A stretch of 64,000 bases of DNA from Pseudonocardia sp. CNS-004 (GTDB lineage Bacteria > Actinomycetota > Actinomycetes > Mycobacteriales > Pseudonocardiaceae). Shown here piece by piece: positions 27,208-37,028 of the stretch. The first letter of the stretch is position 1, and every line of letters begins with the position of its first letter. The DNA is taken from contig MKJV01000156.1 in the NCBI GenBank assembly GCA_001942185.1, positions 1 to 64,000 of the forward strand. Reading direction: 5' to 3'. Under the pieces are notes generated by a model, which saw nothing but the letters and a program-made list of their open reading frames with translations, was not told the origin of the DNA and did not search any database. Made by a program: the position numbers and the translations under genes.

Positions 27208-27850
27208 TTCCTGTTCCGCCCGCACCAAGTGTCGGTGATGGCATGACAGTTCGGGCAGAGGATACGGAGGTTCTCGAGACGGTTGTCCGTGTGGTCCCCA
27301 TTGACGTGATCGAGGCAGAGCGGGAGGCGCTTGCTCCGCCACTCCGTCAGCCCGCACTCCTCGCAGTGGGCGGGCTTGATGCCTGCGGCGATGAGCCGCT
27401 TCCGGAGTGTGCTCGATGTCGTCGTGGAGCCCTTGACCAGCAGATCTTGCAGAGGCGTGACCTTCGTGGACGGTCGGCGGAGCCGCGGGCCCAGCCTTGT
27501 CCCAGGAAGTGCGATGTATCGAGGTCGAGCCGCCGGATGTGGGCAACCACGTACCGGAACATCCCGCCGCTCGGGCGGTAGCCGAGCCGTCGGAGTACGC
27601 CGTGCACCGTCTGCTCGACCTTGACGGCCTCGATCAAGTCAGCGTCCTGGAACCGCCGAGACGTCCGTGGCGAGCCGGTGCTCGCCCGGGGAAGGTGCGA
27701 TGCGTCGATGTCGAGACGACGGATGTGCGCTCGCAAGACGTCGTACTTGCCGGGCCGGATCCCGAGTCGGATGTGGACCTCCCTCATGGTCCGGCTCTCC
27801 GCCACAGCGGCTATGAGCTGCTCATCCGTCCAACTCCGCGCTCGGGGCAT
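27198..27850 (-). CDS. HNH endonuclease with two N-terminal repeats (frame broken near 27471)
   Basis: About 217 residues after repair. The N-terminal half contains two related repeats of about 60 residues, each ending with AHIRRLDIDASHL or AHIRRLDLDTSHF and likely DNA-binding. The C-terminal half is an HNH nuclease: CEECGLTEWRSKRLPLCLDH, then NGDHTDNRLENLRILCPNCH, giving the zinc cysteine pairs and the His-Asn-His core. The two halves are in different frames as read; one base restored near 27471 joins them. The TAG stop lies inside the tRNA gene, so the last residues KPA are encoded by the tRNA 5' end. Probably a mobile or homing-type nuclease. Confidence 0.75.
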
Positions 27851-27917
27851 GATCTCGACGCTATAGAACAGATGTTCGCTCCCGGCATCGAAGATCGCGA
27901 GTTGTCCACAAGCAGTG

Positions 27918-28280
27918 CTAGCTCAAGCGGTCGGCCAGCTCCGCCGGCGCCCGCATCCGCCAGGCGTCGAGGATCAGCTCCTCCAGCCGCACCAGCTCGA
28001 CCCTGTCCAGCCGCACCATCACCAGCGGCAGCCCGTCGTAGGTGGGGTGGGTGAAGAACAGCTCGGGCTCGCCGAGCAGCAGCGCCTGCTTCTCGGCCTC
28101 GTCGCCGACGTAGAGCACGGCGATGTCGGTGCGGATCTCGCGCCGCCCGCCCGGCACGCGCTCGGGGTAGGACCAGATGAAACCCTTGTTGCCCACGCGG
28201 AAGTCGAAGCCCTCGCTCGGGATCTCCTCGACCCCCGGCAGCGCGAGCGCGATCTGGCGCACGTCGTCCTCCCCGGCCAC
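27918..28280 (-). CDS. MmcQ/YjbR family DNA-binding protein
   Basis: 120 residues with the MmcQ/YjbR fold: VRQIALALPGVEEIPSEGF, the central FRVGNKGFIWSYP and the C-terminal helix ELVRLEELILDAWRMRAP. These small proteins are common in actinobacteria; DNA binding has been proposed from structure but roles are unclear. Start GTG at 28280. No operon partner is evident; the TPR gene ends 26 bases upstream on the same strand. Confidence 0.8.
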   Translation of the reverse strand: MAGEDDVRQIALALPGVEEIPSEGFDFRVGNKGFIWSYPERVPGGRREIRTDIAVLYVGDEAEKQALLLGEPELFFTHPTYDGLPLVMVRLDRVELVRLEELILDAWRMRAPAELADRLS

Positions 28281-28306
28281 GCGCCAAGCCTACGAGGCGC
28301 CGGTGG

Positions 28307-29519
28307 TCATGCCCGCGTCCGGCGGGCCGCATCCCGGATCGCCAGTGCCCGTTCCCGGTCGGGGTCGCCGTCTGCGGTGGCCCGCAGCACCTCGTCGGCG
28401 AGGCGGGCGGCGGTGTCGGCGTCGGCGGGGTCGGGGGAGCGCTCGTGCCGCAGCAGGTGGGTCTGGGCGAGGTCGAGCGCCCGATCGACGGCGTTGTGGT
28501 CGTGCGGCGGGGTGATCTCGGCGGCCTCGCGGGCCAGCCGGAACGCCTCGTCGAGGTCGGTCGCGTCGTCGCTGCGCCGGTACTGCAGCACCAGCGCGGT
28601 GCTCAGTGAGCCCATCCGGGTGCCGCGCGCGGACACGTGTTCGTCGGGGGCCAGGGCGGCCACCGCGGCGCGCAGCGCGTCCACGGCCGCGTCGAGATCA
28701 GCGGCGTCGCCGCCGATCTGGTAGGCGAGGGTACGGGCCCGCCCGAGGTTGGACAGGTACATCGACCGGTCCTCGTGGTCGGTCCCGCCGGCCTCGACCG
28801 CCTGGGTGATGGAGCCGATGGCGGCGTCCAGGTCGCCCGGTCCCGGTGACGGCGAACCGCATCTGGAGCATCGAGCCGAGGGTGGTGAGGCGGTTGGCGC
28901 GCTTCGCGTCGGTGTCCTGGGTGCGGTCCAGCGCGTCCCGGGCGCAGGCGAGTGCCTCGTCGATGTCGGCGAGTTCGCCGGTGCGCCGGAACCGCAGGTC
29001 CTGCAGCTCGGCGAGGGCCATCCGGGCGGACGGGTCGTCGGGGTGGGCGGCCACGTACCGGCGGGTGGCGGCGATGGCGTCACCGATCTGGCCCAGCGGC
29101 GCCCCGGCGAGCAATATCGACGACACCGGCCCGGAGACGGGTGGGGCGCTCGGAGGTGGGCTGCCCGCCAGCCGCGTGAGCTCCTGGACGTCGTCGGGGA
29201 GGTCGGACAGGGCAGGCAGTGCGGCGTTCAGCAGGTCGGTGGCGGCGGTGAGCTCCGCGTCCCGGGAGGGACCCGCCGGTATGTGTAGGCCGCGGGCATA
29301 GCGCAGCATGCCCGCCGCCTGCAGCGCGGCGACGGTGGCCTCGCGCTGCGGGTTCAGCCGGAGGAAGCCGAGCCGGCGGCGCGGGGGCGGTGTGGGAGCG
29401 AGCGGCAGCAACGCCTCGACGTCGCGGATCCCCGCGGGGTCCAGCAGGTCCTCGACGTCGCGGGTCTCGACCCAGCGGTTGAACCGCCGCTGCACCGCGT
29501 TCAGCAGTTCCACGAACAT
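28307..29519 (-). CDS. TPR-repeat protein (frame broken near 28848)
   Basis: About 403 residues after repair. The N-terminal ~110 residues are not recognised. From about residue 140 there are repeated helical pairs of the actinobacterial tetratricopeptide type, for example DLDAAIGSITQAVEAG and DLDEAFRLAREAAEITPP. Such arrays usually precede a CHAT protease or NTPase domain in longer proteins, but here the frame ends after the repeats. This break needs one base removed (or two added) in CACCGGGACCGGGCG, the only case here where a base seems inserted. Function unknown. Confidence 0.65.
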
Positions 29520-29610
29520 CCGTCGACCCCTCCACCCGTCCGGTGCCGATGCCAGCCAACCCGGGGTCGGAGAACGGGAGGTGACGTGCGGGCGGCGTAT
29601 GGGTGTGCGT

Positions 29611-30410
29611 TCACTCCCGCACGGCGCCTTCCAGCATCCCGCGGATGAAGTGGCGCTGCAGGAACAGGTAGACCACCACGACCGGCGCCGCGACGATCAC
29701 GGCGCCGGCGGCGAGGAGGGTGAGCCCGGAGGTGTGCTGGCCCTGGAAGAAGGCGAGCCCGAGCGGGGCGGTGCGCAGTGTGGCGTCGGTGGCCATGACC
29801 AGTGGGATGAGGAACTCGTTCCACGTCCACATGAACGTCAGCACCACCATGGTGACGATCGCCGGCCCCCGGGCGGGACGAGGATCTGCCAGAGGATGCG
29901 CCACGAGCTCGCGCCGTCGAGCCGGCCCGCTTCGACCAGCGACGGCGGCCGGGACCGGAAGTAGGCCCGCATCCAGAACGTGCCGAACGCGAGCGACTGG
30001 GCCACCTGCGGCAGCGCGATGCCCCAGAACGTGTTGGTGAGCCCGAACGTGCGCAGGTCGAAGTACAACGGGACGACGATCACCTCGGTGGGCACCATCA
30101 GCCCGAGCAGGAACAGCGGGAACAGCACCGGGCCGCCGGGTACGTGCATCGTGCCGAAGGCGTAGCCGGCGAGCACCGACAGCACGCCCGCGACCACCAC
30201 GACGAAGCCGGAGACGGCGATGCTGGTGAGCATCGAGCTGCCGAACCGGCCCTGCTCCCACGCCGCGGGGAAGTTGGCGAGCCCGCCCGCGCCGCCCGCG
30301 TCGTCGGGCCCGAGCGCGCTGCCGAGGATCGTGAGGATCGGCCAGACCGCGAAGAGGGCGAAGAGCAGCAGGATGGCGTAGTTGGCGCTGCGCTCGGCCC
30401 GGGAGGTCAT
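29611..30410 (-). CDS. Carbohydrate ABC transporter permease, MalG type (frame broken near 29875)
   Basis: About 266 residues after repair, with six membrane helices and the binding-protein-dependent permease EAA loop EAGRLDGASSWRILWQILVP. The missing G in the G5 run near 29875 splits the loop from the last two helices (PAIVTMVVLTFMWTWNEFL). It begins at an ATG that overlaps the stop of the MalF-type gene (ATGA) and is the last gene of the kinase-lipoprotein-permease-permease operon. No ATPase gene is present, so a shared MsiK-like ATPase encoded elsewhere is likely, as is common in actinobacteria. Confidence 0.9.
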
Positions 30411-31294
30411 CGGCGTTCCCCGATCCTCGCCACCGCGAGGTTGATCACGAAGATGAGCACCGTGAGCGTGACGCCCACGGCCGCTGCAGAGCCGACCTCG
30501 CCGAGCCGGAACGCCCGGTTGTAGACCTCGTAGGACGGCACGGACGTGCGGTTGCCCGGCCCGCCGCCGGTGGTGATGTAGATCAGGTCGAACGTCTTGA
30601 GCGCGGCGATGACGGTGAGCGTCAGCGCGACGGCGAGCTCGCCGCGCACGGACGGCAGCGTGATCGCGAAGAACTCCCGGACGGGGCCCGCGCCGTCGAG
30701 CCGGGCGGCCTCGTACAGCTGGTCGGGGATCCGGCTGGTGCCGGCCATCAGCAGCACCGTGACGAGCCCGGTCTGCACCCAGGTGCCGATCACGCCGACG
30801 GCGGGCAGCGCGAACGTGGGGTCGCCGAGCCAGGCCCGGGTGACCCCGCCGAGGCCGACGAGCTCGAGCAGGTCGTTGACCGAGCCGTCCGGGGCGTACA
30901 GCTGCCGCCACGCGACGCCCACCACGACCATCGCCACGACCTGCGGCAGGAACACCACCGTGCGGAAGAACGGCAGGCCGCGGACCCGGGCCCTGGTGAG
31001 CAACCCGGCGAGCACCAGCCCGATCGCGGTGGGCAGCACCGCGAAGAACACGACCAGCACGAGCGTGTGCCCGAACGCCGCCCGCAGGTCGCCGTCCGTG
31101 ACGACCTCGACGTAGTTGCCGAGCCCGACGAACGTGGCGAGCGTGAGCCCGTCCCAGTCGAAGAGCGACAGGTGCACGGCGCGGCCGAGCGGGTACAGCA
31201 CGAACGCCGCGTAGACGGCCAGCGCGGGCGCGACGTAGGCCAGCGCGTGCCACGGAGAGGGACCCAGGCGGCTTCTGCGGGTCGCGTCAGCCAT
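30407..31294 (-). CDS. Carbohydrate ABC transporter permease, MalF type
   Basis: 295 residues with six membrane helices, start PWHALAYVAPALAVYAAFVLYP and EAA loop YEAARLDGAGPVREFFAITLP. This is the inner-membrane partner of the MalG-type permease. The ATG at 31294 overlaps the 3' end of the sugar-binding lipoprotein gene by 8 bases, so the genes are translationally coupled. Confidence 0.93.
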   Translation of the reverse strand: MADATRRSRLGPSPWHALAYVAPALAVYAAFVLYPLGRAVHLSLFDWDGLTLATFVGLGNYVEVVTDGDLRAAFGHTLVLVVFFAVLPTAIGLVLAGLLTRARVRGLPFFRTVVFLPQVVAMVVVGVAWRQLYAPDGSVNDLLELVGLGGVTRAWLGDPTFALPAVGVIGTWVQTGLVTVLLMAGTSRIPDQLYEAARLDGAGPVREFFAITLPSVRGELAVALTLTVIAALKTFDLIYITTGGGPGNRTSVPSYEVYNRAFRLGEVGSAAAVGVTLTVLIFVINLAVARIGERR

Positions 31295-32657
31295 TCGTCT
31301 CGACGAAGGCGGCGTAGTCGGCCTCGACCGTGGAGAGTGCCGCGTCGGGCGGCTGCGAGCCTGCGAGCAGGTCCTGCAGGGCCGCGCCCATCGTGTCGCC
31401 CATGGTCGGGGTGGCGTAGTCGAGGTAGGGCAGCAGCTGCCCGTCCTCGGCGACGGTGGCGAACGCGGCGAAGACGTCCTGGGAGAGCCCGGCGGGCGGG
31501 GTCTGCGCCGCGGTGTCGACGACGGGGAGGTTGCCGGTCTCGGTGAGCACAGCCATCGCGTCGGGGCTGGTGATGAAGTCCAGGTAGGCCGCGGCGGCGT
31601 CGGGTGCGTCGCTGGCGCTGGTGATGGCGAAGGGCAGCCCGGTGCCGCCGGTGGCCGAGATCGGGCGGCCCGCGGGCGGCGGGGGTGGCATGAACCGGAC
31701 GTTCTGGCCCATCGCCGCCTCCAGGTCGGCGGCGTACCAGGTGCCGCCGATGAAGAACACCGACTCGCCGCGGGAGAACGCCTGCCACGCCTGGTTGTCG
31801 TCGAGGCCGTTGACGCCCTCGTTGAAGTACCCGGCGCCCGCCCAGTCGGCCACCTTCTGGGCGGCCTGCGTGTTCTGCGGGGTCGTCCAGGAGGCGCCCT
31901 TTCGGCCGAACGCGAGGTCGGTGATCTGGTCGGCGGGCACGAGCTGGTCCTGCACCGTGCCGAAGACGTGCAGGGCGGGCCAGCCCTCGACGTTGCCCAG
32001 CTGCAGCGGGGTGGCCCCGGCGGCCTTGACGGCGGCGAGCGCCGCCTCGAAGTCCTCCCACGTGGCGGGGACGGCGATGCCGAGCCGCTGCAGTTCCGCG
32101 GGGTTGTAGTAGACGCCGACGACCTCGCCGACCTGCGGCAGCCCGTACATCTCGCCCTCGCCGAACACCTTGCCGTCGGGTGTGTAGCTGACGTACTGGC
32201 GCACGGAGTCGGGGAAGCGCTGGTCCCAGCCGTAGGCCTGCGACCACGGGCCGAGCGGGAGCAGCTCGCCCGCGGCGACGAACGCGCCCATGTCGGCGCG
32301 CCCGTTGTTGGCCTGCACGACGTCGGGGGCGTCGTTGCCCGACAGCGCCAGGCGCAGCGTGGTGGCGAGGTCGTCGAAGGAGCGCGAGTCGCGGGCGATC
32401 GTGACGTTCGGGTACCGCTCCTGGAACGCGGCGTTGAGCCGTTCCATCTGCTCGTTCTGCCCGCCGCGGACCTCCTGGTCCCACACCGTGAGCGTGACCG
32501 GCCCGAGCGCGGCGATGTCGGTCTGGACCGCACGGTCGGTGGGTGGCGGGGCGGCCGCGTTCTCCGCTCCGGGCGTGCACGCGGCGGCGAGGAGCCCCAA
32601 CGCACCGGCGAGCGCGGCGACGGCGACGCGGCGGGTCCGTGGGGAACGGCTGGTCAT
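31287..32657 (-). CDS. Extracellular sugar-binding lipoprotein
   Basis: 456-residue family-1 extracellular solute-binding protein. The signal ends in the lipobox LAAACTP with the lipid-modified Cys near residue 27. Typical features are TLTVWDQEVRGGQNEQM, NGRADMGAFVAAGELLPL, VGVYYNPAELQRLGIAVPATWEDF and FIGGTWYAADL. It captures the sugar and delivers it to the MalFG-type permeases. The gene lies 9 bases downstream of the PfkB kinase stop in the same operon. Ligand unknown; the divergent GH4 enzyme suggests a glycoside. Confidence 0.93.
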   Translation of the reverse strand: MTSRSPRTRRVAVAALAGALGLLAAACTPGAENAAAPPPTDRAVQTDIAALGPVTLTVWDQEVRGGQNEQMERLNAAFQERYPNVTIARDSRSFDDLATTLRLALSGNDAPDVVQANNGRADMGAFVAAGELLPLGPWSQAYGWDQRFPDSVRQYVSYTPDGKVFGEGEMYGLPQVGEVVGVYYNPAELQRLGIAVPATWEDFEAALAAVKAAGATPLQLGNVEGWPALHVFGTVQDQLVPADQITDLAFGRKGASWTTPQNTQAAQKVADWAGAGYFNEGVNGLDDNQAWQAFSRGESVFFIGGTWYAADLEAAMGQNVRFMPPPPPAGRPISATGGTGLPFAITSASDAPDAAAAYLDFITSPDAMAVLTETGNLPVVDTAAQTPPAGLSQDVFAAFATVAEDGQLLPYLDYATPTMGDTMGAALQDLLAGSQPPDAALSTVEADYAAFVETNG

Positions 32658-32666
32658 GGGTGCTCC

Positions 32667-33793
32667 TCAGGGGCGGGTGACGTCGGAGTGGCGGGCGATG
32701 GTGGCGACGGCGCGTCGCACCCCGCAGACGTGGGTGCGCGGCACGAGGTCCTCGAGGAACCCGTAGTGGCGGGCGATCTCGACGGAGTCCGCGTTGCCCT
32801 CGGCGGCGCAGGCACGGGTGCGGCGCCACCAGTCGCCGATGTCGCCCCAGCCGGGTGCGGCGAGGGAGCCGCCGAACTCGTGGACGGCGAGCGCGGCCGA
32901 CACCCCGGCGAACCGCAGCCGGTGCTCGAGGGGCCAGCCGGCGATGGTGCCGAGTACGAGCGCGGCGCCGAAGACGTCGCCTGCTCCGGTCGGGTCGAGT
33001 GCGTCCACGGGGAGCGCGGGCACCTCCGCCGTCTCACCGGTGACGCCGTCGATCGCGATGGCGCCGTCGCCGCCGAGCGTGACGACCGCGAGCGGGACGT
33101 GCTCGGCGAGCGCGCGCAGCGCGGCCCCCGGGCTGTCGGTGCGCGTGTAGTGCATGGCCTCGACGGCGTTGGGCATGAACGCGTCGCACCCGGCGAGCGT
33201 GTGCAGCAGCTGCGGGTCCCATGCCCCGGTGGGGTCCCAGCCGGCGTCGGCGAAGACGAGCGCGCCGTCGCGGCGGGACCGCGCGACCCACGTCGCAGCA
33301 CGGGCTCGCCGGCACCTTCGCCGATGCTGGTGATGACCGCGCGGCAGCGCGGGGGCACGCCGATCAGCTCGTCGGCGCTGATCGGCAGTTCGTGGCCGTG
33401 GGTCACCATGCTGCGGTCGCGCTGCACGGCCATCGAGACCGTGACCGGGGAGTGCCACTCGGCGAAGCGGCGGGAGCGGGAGAGGTCCACCCGTTCCTGG
33501 TCGGCCAGGGTCTGCCAGCAGAAGTCGGCGTAGACGTCGTCGCCGAAGCCCGCGGCGAGGCTGGTGCGCAGGCCGAGCCGGGCGGCGGAGATCGCGAGGT
33601 TGGCGATGCCGCCGGGGCAGGACGCCATCCCCGTGGCCCAGACCTCGGTGCCCGCCGCGGGTGGTGAGGGCAGCCCGGTGAACACGATGTCGAGGAAGAC
33701 GGTGCCGGACATGAAGACGTCGATCGCGGGGGATTCGGCGTCGCGCAGGTCGGCGAGGGGATCCCACCACACGGGCTCGTGCGGGTTTTCCAC
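32667..33793 (-). CDS. PfkB-family carbohydrate kinase (frame broken near 33299)
   Basis: About 375 residues after repair. Ribokinase-fold features: SGTVFLDIVFTGLP and the di-glycine motif PGGIANLAISAARLG near the start, and the ATP/anion-hole signature DALDPTGAGDVFGAALVL near the C-terminus with the catalytic Asp. The missing C in CCC/GTGCTG near 33299 divides it. The GTG at 33793 is a best guess; the first conserved methionine (MSGTV) is about 28 residues later. It heads the ABC transporter operon and is divergent from the DeoR regulator, so it probably phosphorylates the imported sugar or its hydrolysis product. Confidence 0.83.
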
Positions 33794-33873
33794 GATCGCT
33801 CTGGCCACCTGCTGCACCACCCGTCCGTCGGCCCGTTCGCCCGGATCCTGCCGGTGGGGTGCGTGGATGGCAA

Positions 33874-33937
33874 CTGTTCGTGCGCAGAGTTGCGTGTAGC
33901 TGCTTGTTGTTGGCTGTTCGGGTGCGCGTTGCTGCGT
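33874..33937. promoter_or_regulatory. Candidate DeoR operator: paired direct repeats in the divergent gap
   Basis: The 156-base gap between the kinase and deoR genes contains two similar tracts in the same orientation, beginning CTGTTCGTGCGCAGAGTTGC (33874) and CTGTTCGGGTGCGCGTTGCT (33914), 40 bases apart. Repeated sites of this kind are typical for DeoR/GlpR repressors controlling divergent sugar operons. The gap is also relatively T-rich for this genome, consistent with promoters on both strands. The match to any specific DeoR consensus is not established. Confidence 0.5.
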
Positions 33938-33949
33938 TACGGTGAGCGC

Positions 33950-34711
33950 GTGCTTCCGGCGACGCGTCACGGCGAGATCCTGCGCCTGGTGCGATCCTCC
34001 GGCGTGGTCTCCGTGGAGGCGCTGGCCGAGAACCTCGGGGTGAGCCGGTCCACGATCCGGCGCGACCTGCAGTCGCTCGACGCCGACGGAGCGCTGCGCC
34101 GCGTCCGGGGCGGGGCCGGATGCGTCCCGGACGACGACCCGGTCCCGTTCGCGCAGGTCGCCACGGTGTCCGCCGACGACAAGGAGCGCGTCGCCCGGCT
34201 CGCCGCCGCCTCCGTCACCGACGGCGAGGTCGTGCTGCTCGACATCGGCACCACCACCGCGCGGCTCGCGCGGGCGCTGCGGGGGCGACGGATCACGGTG
34301 ATCACGAGCAGCCTCGCCGTCGTCGACGAGCTGCGCGACGACCCGGCCGTCGAACTGCTCGTGCTCGGCGGCATCCTGCGGCGCAACTACCACTCGCTCG
34401 TCGGCATGCTCACCGAGCAGGCCCTGCGCGAGGTCCGTGCCCACCGGCTGTTCCTCGGCACCAGCGGCATCTCCCGCGACGGCCAGGTGCGCGACTCGAC
34501 GCTCGTCGAGGTGCCCGTCAAACGGGCGATGATCGAGGCGGCCGAGCAGACCGTGGTGGTGGCCGACCGTGGCAAGTTCCCCGGCACCGGCCTGCTCACC
34601 GTCTGCGGGCCCGAGGAGGTCGACGTGATCGTCACGAACGACGGGGCCGACGTGGGCACCCTCACCGCCTGCGCGGCCGCCGGCACCGAGATCCGGGTGG
34701 CGCCCTCGTGA
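33950..34711 (+). CDS. DeoR/GlpR-family sugar-responsive repressor
   Basis: 253 residues. N-terminal helix-turn-helix with RHGEILRLVRSSGVVSVEALAENLGVSRSTIRRDL, then a sugar-phosphate-binding (DeoRC) domain containing LLDIGTTTARLAR, ITVITSSLAVVDEL and the conserved ADRGKFPG. The GTG at 33950 fits the family start. It overlaps the GH4 glycosidase gene (GTGA) and is divergent from the kinase-transporter operon, so it likely represses both until a phosphosugar from this pathway accumulates. Confidence 0.92.
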   Translation: MLPATRHGEILRLVRSSGVVSVEALAENLGVSRSTIRRDLQSLDADGALRRVRGGAGCVPDDDPVPFAQVATVSADDKERVARLAAASVTDGEVVLLDIGTTTARLARALRGRRITVITSSLAVVDELRDDPAVELLVLGGILRRNYHSLVGMLTEQALREVRAHRLFLGTSGISRDGQVRDSTLVEVPVKRAMIEAAEQTVVVADRGKFPGTGLLTVCGPEEVDVIVTNDGADVGTLTACAAAGTEIRVAPS

Positions 34712-36089
34712 AGCTCACCGTCCTCGGCGGCGGCGGGTTCCGGGTGCCGCTGGTCTACCGGGCGCTCGGCGACACCTCTCCGATCAGCGAGGTGGTCCTG
34801 CACGATGTCGCGCCCGAGCGGCTGGCCGCGATCCGGGCCGTGCTGGAGCAGATCGGCACGGGCCCGCCGGTGCGGGCCACCACCGACCTGGACGACGCCC
34901 TGTCCGGGGCCCGGTTCGTGTTCTCCGCGATCCGGGTGGACGGGCTCGCCGGGCGCACGGTGGACGAGCGGGTGGCGCTGTCCTGCGGCGTGCTGGGGCA
35001 GGAGACCACCGGCCCCGGTGGGATCGCCTACGGCCTGCGCACGGTGCCGGTCGCGGTGCACGTCGCCGAGCGGGTGGCCGCGGTGGCACCGGACGCGTGG
35101 GTCATCAACTTCACCAACCCCGCAGGGATGATCACCGAGGCGATGCAGCGCGTGCTGGGTGAGCGCGTCGTGGGCATCTGCGACTCGCCGATCGGGCTGG
35201 TGAACCGGGCCGCGCGCGCTCTGGGGCTCCCGGAGGGGGAGCGCGTCGTCGACTACGTCGGGCTCAACCACCTGGGCTGGCTGCGCGGGCTGCGGGTGGA
35301 CGGCGTGGACCGGCTGCCCGACCTGCTCGCCGACGACGCCGGGCTCGCCTCCATCGAGGAGGTGCGGCTGGTGGGTGCCGACTGGGTGCGGGCCATCGGG
35401 GCGCTGCCCAACGAGTACCTCTACTACTTCTACCGCGCCGCGAGGCGGTGGCCGCCATCCGTGGGGCGGCGAGCACGCGCGGGGAGTACCTGCTCGCCCA
35501 GCAGGAGCGGTTCTACGCCGACACGGCGGCCGACCCGGCAGGCGCCCTGGAGCTCTGGGCGCGGGTGCGCGCCGAGCGCGACGCCAGCTACATGGCCGAG
35601 AGCCGGGAGGCCAGCGGCGCGGGCGAGCGGGCGGCCGAGGACGTCGCGGGCGGTGGCTACCAGCAGGTGGCCCTCGAGCTGATGGCGGCGTTGTCCGGCG
35701 GGGAGCCCCGCACCATGATCCTCGACGTCCGCAACGGCACGGCGGTGCCGGGCCTGCCGTCCGACGCGGTGGTGGAGGTGCCCTGCCTGGTGGGCCCGCA
35801 CGGCGTCACACCGCTGGCCACCGCCCCGCTGCCCGGCGCGATGCTGGGGCTGTTGCAGCAGGTCAAGGCGGTGGAGCAGGATACGATCGAGGCCGCGGTC
35901 ACCGGGTCGGAGCGGCTCGCGCTCCGCGCGTTCGCCCAGCACCCGCTCGTCGACTCGGTGGGGGTGGCGCAGCGGCTCCTCGACGGCTACCGCGCCCAGC
36001 TGCCGGGCATCGCCGAGATCCTCGGACAGGCCCCAACCGCGGCCGCCCTCGGCAGGTCGTCACCAGCGATGGGACGACCGAGAAGGTGA
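34708..36089 (+). CDS. Family 4 glycoside hydrolase, 6-phospho-beta-glucosidase-like (frame broken near 35442)
   Basis: About 460 residues after repair. GH4 enzymes use NAD+ and a divalent metal for redox-assisted hydrolysis. Visible: the NAD fold VLGGGGFRVPLVYRAL, GQETTGPGGIAYGLRTVP, NFTNPAGMITEA, the metal-site cysteine and histidine in GICDSPIGLVNRAA and VGLNHLGWLRG, and NEYLYYFY. One base is missing in GCCGC/GAGGCG near 35442; the remainder (AAIRGAASTRGEYL onward) continues the family. GH4 members often cleave phosphorylated glycosides made by PTS, but this locus has an ABC importer and a kinase instead. Overlaps deoR by 4 bases. Confidence 0.88.
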
Positions 36090-36185
36090 GTGCAGGTGGC
36101 GTCTCGCGATCCGGCGGTCGCCCACAGCGTCCGGGAGGCGATGCAGCTCACGCTGCGGGGCGCCGGCGTCTGACATTCAGCCGGC

Positions 36186-36218
36186 GAGCGGTGGCGCCCC
36201 CCTCGGCCGCCACCGCTC
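36186..36218. terminator. Hairpin between convergent GH4 and sigma-factor genes
   Basis: GAGCGGTGGCG (36186-36196) and CGCCACCGCTC (36208-36218) form a perfect 11-base-pair stem around an 11-base loop. It lies after the GH4 stop and just beyond the probable end of the convergent sigma-factor gene, so it can terminate both. No T-run follows, as is usual in this GC-rich group. Confidence 0.7.
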
Positions 36219-36234
36219 CGCCCGCGTCGGCAAC

Positions 36235-37028
36235 TCACCGATCGGGCGCCTCCGTGCGCCGCAGGAGCGCGGTGAGCCCGGCGTCGAGGTTCAGTTCACC
36301 GGCGAGCCCTCCGACGAACTCGCGATGGCGACGGCGGTCATCCAGGTGGGCGAGCCCGGCGTTCAGGTCCAGCGTGGCCGCCAGAGCCCGATGTAGGACC
36401 GGTAGCTCACGCGGAGGGGCTGCTCGTCGAGCTCGGCGAGCAGCTCGACCACATCGGCGTTCCTCCTGCGCAGGTGCGCCAACGCCCGGTGCTGAGCGAC
36501 CCGCACGGCTCCCGGGGTCGTGCCGACGGCCTCCGCGGTCTCCTCCGCGGACATGCCGGCCACGGTCCGCAACACCAAGATCTCGCGCTGTCCCGTGGGG
36601 AGCATGTCGAGCAGGTGGGCCAGCCGGTCCGTCGGTTCCACGTCCGCGACCGGGATCGAGGGGGATCGGGCGGCGGCCCGGTACGCCTCGACCACCTTCC
36701 GCGACGCGATGCCGTAGACGAGCGCCAGGAACGGCTGGTCCCGCCCGCGCAGGGTGGGCAAGGCCGTGAGGACCTCCAGGCAGGCCTCCTGGACGATGTC
36801 GTCCACGACGTCCTCCACGACGAGGTCCACCTCGCCGCGCCTGCCGAGGCGCGCGCGGCAGTACCGCTCGATCAGCGGCCTGACGAAGCCGATCACGTCG
36901 CCGACGGCCTGGCGGTCGCCCGCCATGGCGCGCTGCAGCAGCGCGTCCGGCACTCCGTGGTCGCGACGGGCGCCGGAGGCGTCATCGGTCGCGGCTTGCG
37001 GCCGGGCGAGGGGTTCATCGGGAGCCAC
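36235..37028 (-). CDS. RNA polymerase sigma factor, ShbA/SigD type
   Basis: As read the protein is 221 residues with a stop at 36363. Region 2 (RPLIERYCRARLGRRGEVD, DDIVQEACLEVLTALP) and region 4 (LPTGQREILVLRTVAGMS, EAVGTTPGAVRVAQHRALAHLR) closely resemble the actinobacterial SigD/ShbA group, which in Streptomyces directs transcription of the principal sigma gene. A one-base shift near 36412 would replace the last ~16 residues by a coherent tail (HRALAATLDLNAGLAHLDD and GELNLDAGLTALLRR) ending at 36235. The ATG at 37028 overlaps the previous sigma gene by 14 bases. Confidence 0.85.

Noticed and set aside
36096..36173. 25-residue open frame after the GH4 gene (VASRDPAVAHSVREAM...)
   Set aside because: Too short, with no recognisable similarity or clear ribosome site; it could be a remnant, but nothing supports translation.
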